5,582 nt of DNA from an uncultured Acetatifactor sp. (lineage in GTDB: Bacteria > Bacillota > Clostridia > Lachnospirales > Lachnospiraceae), in the NCBI GenBank assembly GCA_947644185.1, contig CANRZC010000175.1:1-5582 (forward strand), in the 5' to 3' direction. Below the pieces are notes generated by a model. That model had not been told where the DNA came from. It saw only the letters and a program-made list of their open reading frames with translations, and ran no database searches. The position numbers were made by a program, and so were the translations under genes. Positions 1 to 5,430 of the stretch are shown here, piece after piece; positions within the stretch are counted from its first letter, which is position 1, and each line of letters begins with the position of its first letter.

Positions 1-1
1 A

Positions 2-259
2 ATTGGTCTGACGGATTTCGAAAATTATGATTACCTGGAAAAATATGGTGAGACCTATTACAGACCCATAGAGGGTGCCAGGACCACACAGGCTAATGCA
101 GTGATAAACTCTGGCTATTTGGAGATGTCCAATGTACAGGTAGTGTCTGAGATGGTGAATTTGATTGCCATTACCAGAAATTATGAGAGCGCTCAGAAGA
201 TTATCCAGACCTATGACGGCTCCCTGGAGATTGCCACTACCCAGTTAGGCAGATTATAG
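2..259 (+). CDS. flgF: Flagellar basal-body rod protein, FlgF/FlgG family (C-terminal part only)
   Basis: The gene enters from before the window, and 85 C-terminal codons plus a TAG stop (257-259) are visible. The product belongs to the exported axial rod proteins of the flagellum. About residues 38-85 of the visible part form the flagellar basal-body rod C-terminal domain: GYLEMSNVQVVSEMVN, then a helical stretch with NYESAQKIIQTYDGSLE that would pack in the rod coiled-coil core. The ending TTQLGRL resembles my recollection of clostridial FlgF-type proteins more than FlgG, whose usual ending ANNLRR is seen in the next gene. The symbol therefore rests on this ending and on the position just upstream of flgG. 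It could equally be called a second FlgG-family paralogue (compare FlhO/FlhP of Bacillus). The spacer to flgG is 72 bases, so the two are probably cotranscribed. Confidence 0.85.
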   Translation: MGLTDFENYDYLEKYGETYYRPIEGARTTQANAVINSGYLEMSNVQVVSEMVNLIAITRNYESAQKIIQTYDGSLEIATTQLGRL

Positions 260-331
260 TCTGAAAGAAATGCCCTGGTATTTCACCAGATAGAAATCAG
301 AATAAGTGAGTGGAAGAAAGGAACCAGTATT

Positions 332-1150
332 ATGGTACGCAGTTTATGGACAGCGGCAACCGGTATGATTGCCCAGCAGACGAATTTAGACACCATTGCC
401 AACAATCTCGCCAATGTAAATACACAGGGATTTAAGACACAGGTGAATGAATTCAAGACCCTGTTATATCAAACCTTGCAGACAAAGACCACCACAGCTA
501 ACGGAGAGCGCAAGCCTACCAGCGCGCAGGTGGGTTTGGGTGTGCGCAATTCTGCTATTACTACTATATTTAAGGAGGGCAATGCGCTGTCGTCAGAGAG
601 CGACACTGCCTTTATGATAGACGGAAAGGGTTTCTTTGCGGTAAGGGGAGCTGATGGCAATACCTATTACACCCGCAATGGTAACTTCCAGTTCACACTG
701 GCCTCCAATGGCGGCAATATGCTGGCCAATGAGGACGGACTTCCGGTATTGGATACCAATGGGCGGCCTATCATTTTGAACCAGAATTACATAGTGAGCA
801 ATGTTACGGTAAGCGGTGACGGTGAATTATGCTACCCAGACGCAAAAAACAATCCACAGCCTATGGGGATCCGGCTTGCATTGTTCCAGTTTAATAATCC
901 TAACGGATTGAACCGCCTGGCAGATACTCTGTATGAACAGTCTGCAGCCAGCGGTCAGCCTATCAATGAGGCCACCAACACAGCAGTGGATAAGAGCAAA
1001 GTAATTCAGGGCTATCTGGAGGGCTCCAATGTACAGGTGGTGGATGAGATGGTGAATATGATTGTGGCCCAGCGTGCCTATGAGTTGAATTCCAAAGCCA
1101 TCACTGCCTCGGATGAAATGCTGCAGCAGGCCAATAACTTACGTCGCTAA
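332..1150 (+). CDS. flgG: Flagellar basal-body distal rod protein FlgG
   Basis: This 272-residue protein has the usual length of FlgG, the distal rod subunit exported by the flagellar type III apparatus and assembled below the hook. The N-terminal rod domain (about residues 4-36) contains SLWTAATGMIAQQ and IANNLANVNTQGFK, the classic FlgG signature. The central FlgE/F/G-type domain follows, with FMIDGKGFFAV at 94-104 and TRNGNFQ at 114-120. The C-terminal rod domain (about 226-272) has GYLEGSNVQVVDEMVN and ends in QANNLRR. The ATG at 332 has a ribosome site, AAAGGA (317-322), 9 bases upstream, and the protein begins exactly at the conserved family start. One cysteine (residue 167, codon 830-832) lies in the central domain. 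It sits between a FlgF-family paralogue and the rod-binding gene, as expected for a basal-body operon. Confidence 0.96.
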   Translation: MVRSLWTAATGMIAQQTNLDTIANNLANVNTQGFKTQVNEFKTLLYQTLQTKTTTANGERKPTSAQVGLGVRNSAITTIFKEGNALSSESDTAFMIDGKGFFAVRGADGNTYYTRNGNFQFTLASNGGNMLANEDGLPVLDTNGRPIILNQNYIVSNVTVSGDGELCYPDAKNNPQPMGIRLALFQFNNPNGLNRLADTLYEQSAASGQPINEATNTAVDKSKVIQGYLEGSNVQVVDEMVNMIVAQRAYELNSKAITASDEMLQQANNLRR

Positions 1151-1227
1151 GTGCACAGAGATAAGGCGTTATTTGGCCTTGCACTAGCTTGTGAATTACT
1201 TACAGTTATCATTTTTGGAATGACGCC
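1151..1227 (+). promoter_or_regulatory. Structured flgG-flgJ spacer with two mutually exclusive stems
   Basis: The 94-base spacer can fold in two incompatible ways. In the first, AAGGC (1163-1167) pairs with GCCTT (1176-1180) over an 8-base loop, and GTGC (1151-1154) pairs with GCAC (1181-1184), leaving 1155-1162 bulged. In the second, GGCGTTATT (1165-1173) pairs with AATGACGCC (1219-1227) through nine pairs, one of them G-T. That fold ends six bases before the flgJ Shine-Dalgarno GGAGG (1233-1237). The pairings are seen directly. A role in tuning flgJ translation or mRNA stability is inference, and chance pairing is possible at this length. I see no convincing promoter here. Confidence 0.3.
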
Positions 1228-1244
1228 AGGATGGAGGAAAAGTT

Positions 1245-1670
1245 ATGGTGGATTTTAGCAATATAGCGGGGATGTACAGTGACACCTATGCAAATGCCGC
1301 CAATCAGAGAGCGGCAAAGCTGCAGGATAAATTAAAGGATGCGGACTATGCAAAGGCCACTGATACGGAGCTGATGGATGCCTGCAAGCAGTTTGAGGCT
1401 TATTTCATTGAGCAGATGTACAAGGGCATGATGAAGACCATTCCCTCTCAGGAGAATACCTCCAACTACACTGCTACCATGATGGATTATTATAAGGATC
1501 AGATGATTCAGGCTGTGGCAGAGGAGACAACCAATCAGAATGGCGGTTTGGGCTTGGCACAGATGCTATACGATCAGATGAAGCGGAACTTTGGCACAGT
1601 AGAACTTCCCACAGATGGGACAAAGGAAGCGGAAGACGCTGAGGCAGTGGCTTCAGTGGCAGAGAATTAG
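1245..1670 (+). CDS. flgJ: Single-domain flagellar rod-binding protein (FlgJ N-terminal type)
   Basis: The 141-residue product matches the rod-binding half of FlgJ, the rod cap that guides rod subunit assembly in the periplasm or cell wall. The domain spans about residues 44-115: LMDACKQFEAYFIEQMYKGM, then a YYKDQMIQAVAEE segment and GGLGLAQMLYDQM. The last 25 residues are an acidic tail rich in Glu, Asp and Ala. The muramidase domain present in enterobacterial FlgJ (about 310 residues) is absent, which is common in Firmicutes and means a separate enzyme must open the peptidoglycan. The ATG at 1245 has a strong GGAGG (1233-1237) with 7-base spacing. It follows flgG by 94 bases and appears to be the last gene of the rod operon. 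The gene name is by family and context. Confidence 0.9.
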   Translation: MVDFSNIAGMYSDTYANAANQRAAKLQDKLKDADYAKATDTELMDACKQFEAYFIEQMYKGMMKTIPSQENTSNYTATMMDYYKDQMIQAVAEETTNQNGGLGLAQMLYDQMKRNFGTVELPTDGTKEAEDAEAVASVAEN

Positions 1671-1693
1671 GAATCGGGATAAGGACGAAATGA

Positions 1694-1746
1694 TACATTC
1701 AGGACAAGGCTGCTTGCATGAATAAGCAGCCTTGTTCTGATATGTA
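1694..1746 (+). terminator. Long hairpin after flgJ, probable terminator with a weak U-tract
   Basis: AGGACAAGGCTGCTT (1701-1715) pairs with AAGCAGCCTTGTTCT (1724-1738) as 15 continuous pairs with one G-T, over an 8-base loop. The stem continues with C1700-G1739 and T1699-A1740. After a single bulged T (1741), five more pairs (1694-1698 with 1742-1746) bring the total to about 22. The GC-rich core is followed by TTGTTCTGATATGT, which is T-enriched but not a canonical U-tract. The position between the flagellar operon and recD2 fits a transcription end. Alternatives are an mRNA-stabilising 3' end or a processing site. The minus strand has no better T-tract. Confidence 0.6.
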
Positions 1747-1764
1747 GGATTGTGGGGAAGCTGC

Positions 1765-4008
1765 ATGGAGACCGTAAACGGATATGTAGAACATATCATT
1801 TTTCAGAATAATGAGAACGGCTACACGGTCATGAACCTGATGTCAGAGGGCAATGAGATTATTTGTGTGGGAATGGGCAAGGGCCTTTCTCAGGGAGAAA
1901 ACATTGCTGCTCTGGGTGAATATGTGGATCATCCGGTTTATGGGATGCAGTTTAAGATGGCCAGCTTTCAGGTGGTGGTGCCAAAGGACAGCATCGGCAT
2001 GGAGAGATACCTGGGATCCGGGGCTATCAAGGGTGTGGGACCTGCACTGGCAGCCAGAATTGTAAGACAGTTTGGTGATGATACCTTTCGGATCATTGAG
2101 GAAGAGCCAGAGCGGCTGACAGTGGTGCGAGGTGTCAGTGAACGCAAGGCTAGGGACATTGCCGTGCAGATGGAGGAGAAGAGGGACCTGCGGGATGCAT
2201 TGGTCTTTCTGCAACAGTACGGCATCTCCAACACGTTGGCAGTAAAAATATATGAGACCTATGGCATGGAGCTCTATCATGTTATGAAAGAGAATCCCTA
2301 TCGTCTGGCCGAGGATATCCACGGAATTGGATTCCGCCTTGCGGACGAGCTGGCAGCAAAGATAGGGATTCACACAGACTCTGACTACCGCATTCGCAGT
2401 GGTATTTTTTATACGCTGATGCAGACAGTGGGAGAGGGGCATTGCTATTTCCCTATGGAGGGGCTGCTAGAGCGGGCAAGAGATCTTCTGGGGGTGGAAA
2501 AGGAGTATATACGTCCCCAGCTGGACAATCTTATGATGGACAAGAAGCTAGTGATAAAGGGAGACCAGGTTTTTGCCACATCCTATTACTATGCGGAGTT
2601 AAATTGTGCCCGTATGCTGCACGAATTGAACATTCCCATGGTTTCGGAGCACCAGGCAGAAGGCGGTGGGGAGAATAGGATCTTTGGTCTGGACGTGGAA
2701 GTGGCGGCACAGCTGGAAAAGCTGGCAAAGAATCTGAAAATGGAACTGGACGAATTGCAGTTTCGGGCGGTGGCAGAGTCCATACACAATGGATTGTTTC
2801 TGCTGTCGGGAGGTCCTGGGACAGGCAAGACCACCACGATCAATATGATGATCCGCTATTTTGAGGCAGAAGGGCTGGACATTTTCCTGGCAGCGCCTAC
2901 AGGCAGAGCTGCAAAGCGTATGACCGAGGCCACAGGGTTTGAGGCAAGGACCATTCACCGCATGCTGGAGCTGAATAGTGCACTTTCCGATGAGGATACA
3001 AAGAAGGTAAGATTTGAGAGAAATGAAGAGAATCCGCTGGAGGCGGATGTGGTGATTATCGATGAAATGTCCATGGTTGACATCCAATTATTCCAGGCGT
3101 TGCTGAAAGCGGTGGCTCCGGGTACCAGGCTGGTACTGGTAGGCGATGTGAACCAGCTGCCCAGTGTGGGGCCAGGCCAGGTGCTGCGAGATTTGATTTC
3201 CAGCAAGTGCTTTCCCATGGTAGAGCTGAAAAAGATATTTCGACAGGCGGAGGAGAGCGATATCATTGTGAACGCCCACCGGATCAACAATGGGGAGCAG
3301 ATTGCGCTGGACAATAAATCAAAAGATTTCTTTCTGTTGGAAAGAAATGACATAAATGTCATATATAAACATATGATACAATTGATACAGGAAAAACTCC
3401 CCCGGTATGTGAAGGCTACACCTTTTGATATACAGGTACTCACTCCTATGCGCAAGGGTGCGCTGGGCTGCGAGACGCTGAACGGCATTTTGCAGAAATA
3501 TATAAATCCCCCTGACGGACGCAAAAAAGAGCATGTGGCCGGCAACTGTGTCTACCGGGAGGGTGACAAGGTGATGCAAATTCGAAACAATTATCAGTTA
3601 GAATGGGAGATTGTCAGCAAGTATGGCATTCCTGTAGACAGGGGGGCCGGTGTTTTCAATGGGGACATGGGGCGCATTTTAGAGATTCAGGAGGCGGCAT
3701 CTTGCCTGGTGGTAGAGTATGATGAGCATAGAAGAGTTACTTACCCGTTTACCCTGTTGGATGAGCTGGAGCTGTGCTATGCTATCACCATACACAAATC
3801 CCAGGGAAGCGAGTATCCGGCAGTGATTCTACCGCTGTTGGGAGGGCCAAAGATGCTCCTCAATCGAAATCTGCTGTATACGGCCATCACTAGGGCTAGA
3901 AGCTGTGTCACCATTTTGGGCAGCAGCGCCACTGTGCGTGGTATGATAGACAATGTCAGCGAGAATCGAAGATATACAGCGCTGGCTGACAGAATGAAGA
4001 TTTTCTAG
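1765..4008 (+). CDS. recD2: ATP-dependent 5'-3' DNA helicase RecD2 (RecD-like, YrrC family)
   Basis: This 747-residue superfamily 1B helicase acts in DNA repair and replication-fork maintenance in bacteria lacking a RecBCD-type RecD. The N-terminus (1-75) is the OB-like RecD2 domain, with FQNNENGYTVMNL. Helix-hairpin-helix segments follow at 84-93 (GSGAIKGVGP), around 120-129 (VVRGVSERKA) and at 186-190 (HGIGF). The motor has Walker A GGPGTGKT (349-356), Walker B VVIIDE (429-434), motif III GDVNQLPSVG (460-469), motif V ITIHKSQGSE (674-683) and motif VI YTAITRAR (705-712). An SH3-like insert carries KVMQIRNN and GVFNGDMG near 602-636. All expected catalytic residues are present and the length is typical. 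The ATG at 1765 is chosen because GGGGA (1754-1758) lies 6 bases upstream and the family start follows. The in-frame TTG at 1750 abuts the terminator-like hairpin and has no ribosome site. recD2 next to comF recurs in Clostridia, from memory. Confidence 0.96.
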   Translation: METVNGYVEHIIFQNNENGYTVMNLMSEGNEIICVGMGKGLSQGENIAALGEYVDHPVYGMQFKMASFQVVVPKDSIGMERYLGSGAIKGVGPALAARIVRQFGDDTFRIIEEEPERLTVVRGVSERKARDIAVQMEEKRDLRDALVFLQQYGISNTLAVKIYETYGMELYHVMKENPYRLAEDIHGIGFRLADELAAKIGIHTDSDYRIRSGIFYTLMQTVGEGHCYFPMEGLLERARDLLGVEKEYIRPQLDNLMMDKKLVIKGDQVFATSYYYAELNCARMLHELNIPMVSEHQAEGGGENRIFGLDVEVAAQLEKLAKNLKMELDELQFRAVAESIHNGLFLLSGGPGTGKTTTINMMIRYFEAEGLDIFLAAPTGRAAKRMTEATGFEARTIHRMLELNSALSDEDTKKVRFERNEENPLEADVVIIDEMSMVDIQLFQALLKAVAPGTRLVLVGDVNQLPSVGPGQVLRDLISSKCFPMVELKKIFRQAEESDIIVNAHRINNGEQIALDNKSKDFFLLERNDINVIYKHMIQLIQEKLPRYVKATPFDIQVLTPMRKGALGCETLNGILQKYINPPDGRKKEHVAGNCVYREGDKVMQIRNNYQLEWEIVSKYGIPVDRGAGVFNGDMGRILEIQEAASCLVVEYDEHRRVTYPFTLLDELELCYAITIHKSQGSEYPAVILPLLGGPKMLLNRNLLYTAITRARSCVTILGSSATVRGMIDNVSENRRYTALADRMKIF

Positions 4009-4024
4009 GGCTGTATGTGCGGAT

Positions 4025-4102
4025 AGGAATGGCACTGACGCCACAGGAGGCATGAGGGAAAGCACTCAGGGAATGTACAAAGGGCAGTGCATTCCTTGGG
4101 TG
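4025..4102 (+). promoter_or_regulatory. Hairpin and competing stem in the recD2-comF spacer
   Basis: Bases 4063-4078 pair with 4087-4102 as a 16-bp stem (three G-T pairs, no mismatch) over an 8-base loop (4079-4086). A second fold competes for the same 3' arm: AGGAATG (4025-4031) and CACTG (4033-4037) pair with CAGTGCATTCCT (4085-4096), giving 12 pairs with one bulged G (4032). The hairpin has no T-tract after it, since AGAGGATAGAGAAG follows, so it is not a standard intrinsic terminator. A small 6-pair stem (4114-4134) lies further on. Two mutually exclusive folds sharing one arm resemble a riboswitch or attenuator layout, but that is inference. I recognise no known RNA family. An extended -10-like TGGTATGAT (3939-3947) inside the end of recD2 could start a leader here, with no good -35. 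Confidence 0.4.
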
Positions 4103-4145
4103 AGAGGATAGAGAAGCTGCAAGATATGGCAGTTAAGTCGGAGAA

Positions 4146-4175
4146 GGTTCCTGGAAGAGGAGGATTCGAGGAACC
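4146..4175 (+). promoter_or_regulatory. Hairpin presenting the comF Shine-Dalgarno in its loop
   Basis: Bases 4146-4156 (GGTTCCTGGAA) pair with 4165-4175 (TTCGAGGAACC): seven pairs, one G-G mismatch (4153/4168), then three pairs. The apical loop 4157-4164 is GAGGAGGA, exactly the Shine-Dalgarno of comF. The stem ends at base 4175, directly before the ATG at 4176. The linear spacing from loop to ATG is 11 bases, near the upper limit, but folding would bring the site closer in space or constrain its access. This argues for translational control of comF and for the 4176 start. The structure is read directly; the function is inferred. Confidence 0.5.
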
Positions 4176-4979
4176 ATGGGAGAGAAAAGCAAAAGAGTAC
4201 CAGATTTACAAAGGCAAACTGTCACGAAGATGAGACCGAAAACAGCACCAAAAATAAGGGCAAAGGCCCTGACAAAGCTCTGGCAGGGGGCACTGCAGCT
4301 ACTTTTCCCCCTTCGCTGCCCGGTCTGCGATGATATTGTGGTACCAGCAGGGGAGAAAATCTGCCTGGAATGCCTGGGGAAGCTAAAGCTCCTGACACCA
4401 CCCTGGTGCATGAAATGCGGGAAAAAGATGGCGAAAGAGGGGGAATTCTGTGCTGACTGCAGAAGGAAAGGGCATTTGTTTGAGAGAGGAAGGGCGCTAT
4501 ATGCCTATGAGAGTGTAGCGGCATCCATCTATCGCTTTAAATACAGTGGCAGGCGGGAGTACGCGGATTTCTTTGGGGAGCAGATGGCAGAGTATCTGGG
4601 AAGTTTTATACAGAGCGTTGGGCCAGACGCCTTGATTCCAGTCCCCCTCCATCGAAAGAGGATGGCGGTGAGGGGATATAATCAGGCGAAACTGCTAGCC
4701 CAGGCAGTGGGAAGCCGTTTGGGCATACCTGTATGCACAAATTTTCTGGTCAGAGTGAAAAATACCGTGCCTCTAAAGTATGAAAATCCCAAAGAACGCC
4801 AAAATAATTTGAAAAGGGCTTTTAATATAGCGCGAAATGATGTAAAATTAGAGAGAGTGGTAATAGTGGATGATATTTACACCACTGGTAGTACCATGGA
4901 TGAAGTAGCAGAAACCTTGAAGGAGGCTGGCATAAGGGAAGTCTTTTTCGTTGCTTTGGCTTGCGGGGCAGGTATCTGA
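4176..4979 (+). CDS. comF: ComF family protein (zinc knuckles plus phosphoribosyltransferase fold)
   Basis: The 267-residue product belongs to the ComFC/GntX family. These cytoplasmic proteins are linked to uptake or processing of single-stranded DNA in competence; the exact reaction is not settled. Two cysteine knuckles probably bind zinc: C48/C51 with C63/C66, and C78/C81 with C92/C95. The phosphoribosyltransferase-type domain follows, with IPVPLHRKR (154-162), RGYNQA (166-171) and the PRPP-loop-like VVIVDDIYTTGST (228-240), which has paired Asp residues. The conserved part begins near residue 36 (LWQGALQLLFPLRCPVC), so residues 1-35 are an unusual basic extension. The ATG at 4176 follows GAGGAGGA (4157-4164). 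The internal ATG at 4230 (residue 19) has no good ribosome site. recD2 lies 167 bases upstream. A yvyF-like gene follows after 37 bases, as in the B. subtilis comFC-yvyF order. ComFA and ComFB are not in this window. Confidence 0.92.
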   Translation: MGEKSKRVPDLQRQTVTKMRPKTAPKIRAKALTKLWQGALQLLFPLRCPVCDDIVVPAGEKICLECLGKLKLLTPPWCMKCGKKMAKEGEFCADCRRKGHLFERGRALYAYESVAASIYRFKYSGRREYADFFGEQMAEYLGSFIQSVGPDALIPVPLHRKRMAVRGYNQAKLLAQAVGSRLGIPVCTNFLVRVKNTVPLKYENPKERQNNLKRAFNIARNDVKLERVVIVDDIYTTGSTMDEVAETLKEAGIREVFFVALACGAGI

Positions 4980-5016
4980 CGAAAGAATAGCGCGTAAACA
5001 CACGGGGGACAATGCT

Positions 5017-5421
5017 ATGAATGTAAGAAATTGCAGAAGCTGTGGATGTATTTTCAACTATGTAGCTGGTCAGGTGATTTGCCCGGCCTGCCGTGAGAAA
5101 CTGGAGAAGAAATTCCAAGAGGTAAAGGAATATATTCGAGAGAACAAAGGCGTAGGGATCCAGGAGGTGTCAGAGGCCTGTGAAGTGGAGGTGAACCAGA
5201 TCCGCCAGTGGCTTCGGGAGGACCGGCTGGAGCTTGCATCGGACTCTGCCCTTTATCTCAATTGCGAATCCTGTGGGCAGCCTATACGCAGCGGTAGATT
5301 TTGCGATAAATGTAAGGCTAACATGACAAAAGATCTGCAGAGCGTAATGAACAACAAGCCTACAGAGCCTAGACCTATAAAGAAACAGGGAGATAGCGCA
5401 AAGATGCGGTTTTTGAAGTAG
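5017..5421 (+). CDS. yvyF: YvyF-like flagellar-region protein (two zinc knuckles and a helix-turn-helix-like segment)
   Basis: The 134-residue protein resembles the small YvyF family of flagellar-region proteins (TIGR03826), whose molecular role is not well defined. The first cysteine knuckle is C6/C9 (NCRSCG) with C22/C25 (CPAC). A helical, charged linker leads to a MerR/HTH-like segment at about 42-72 (GIQEVSEACEVEVNQIRQWL). The second knuckle is C83/C86 (NCESCG) with C96/C99 (CDKC). A basic tail follows. No signal peptide or membrane segment is visible, so it is probably cytoplasmic and may bind nucleic acid or a flagellar partner (inference). The start at ATG 5017 is chosen for GGGGGA (5004-5009) at 7-base spacing and because the first knuckle starts immediately after it. 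An in-frame TTG at 4951 would overlap comF and lacks support. It is probably cotranscribed with comF and the next gene. Family assignment combines the domain pattern and the comF neighbour. Confidence 0.78.
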   Translation: MNVRNCRSCGCIFNYVAGQVICPACREKLEKKFQEVKEYIRENKGVGIQEVSEACEVEVNQIRQWLREDRLELASDSALYLNCESCGQPIRSGRFCDKCKANMTKDLQSVMNNKPTEPRPIKKQGDSAKMRFLK

Positions 5422-5430
5422 GAGGTTTCT

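Noticed and set aside
275..289. Small hairpin CTGGT/ACCAG in the flgF-flgG spacer
   Set aside because: Only five pairs with a 5-base loop and no T-tract; such a structure is expected by chance and lies well before the flgG ribosome site.
1750..1764. TTG start for recD2, five codons upstream of the ATG
   Set aside because: There is no ribosome site before it because the upstream bases form the long hairpin, while ATG 1765 has GGGGA at good spacing and matches the family start.
1843..2442. 199-codon open frame on the minus strand
   Set aside because: It lies inside recD2, gives a low-complexity unfamiliar protein, and has no convincing ribosome site. It is a shadow of a strongly supported helicase gene.
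2955..3545. 196-codon open frame on the minus strand
   Set aside because: It is antisense to the RecD2 motor domain, is very rich in Ser and Phe, and overlaps other antisense frames. It is best explained by recD2 codon use.
4052..4111. 19-codon open frame (ATG 4052 to TAG) in the recD2-comF spacer as a possible leader peptide
   Set aside because: GGAGG (4046-4050) is only one base from the ATG, too close for good initiation, and the codons show no run of one amino acid. It does overlap the 16-bp hairpin, so it is recorded but not called.
4009..4175. Sigma-54 or flagellar sigma (sigma-28/SigD type) promoter before comF
   Set aside because: TGGCAC at 4030-4035 lacks a TTGC at the right distance, and no TAAA with a CCGAT-type -10 partner was found in the spacer.
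4222..4524. 100-codon minus-strand frame over comF
   Set aside because: It is antisense to the cysteine-knuckle region of comF, whose coding is clear, and has no family features.
4951..5016. Upstream TTG start for the yvyF-like gene, overlapping comF
   Set aside because: The added 22 residues are out-of-frame comF sequence, and ATG 5017 has GGGGGA at 7 bases and starts right at the first knuckle.
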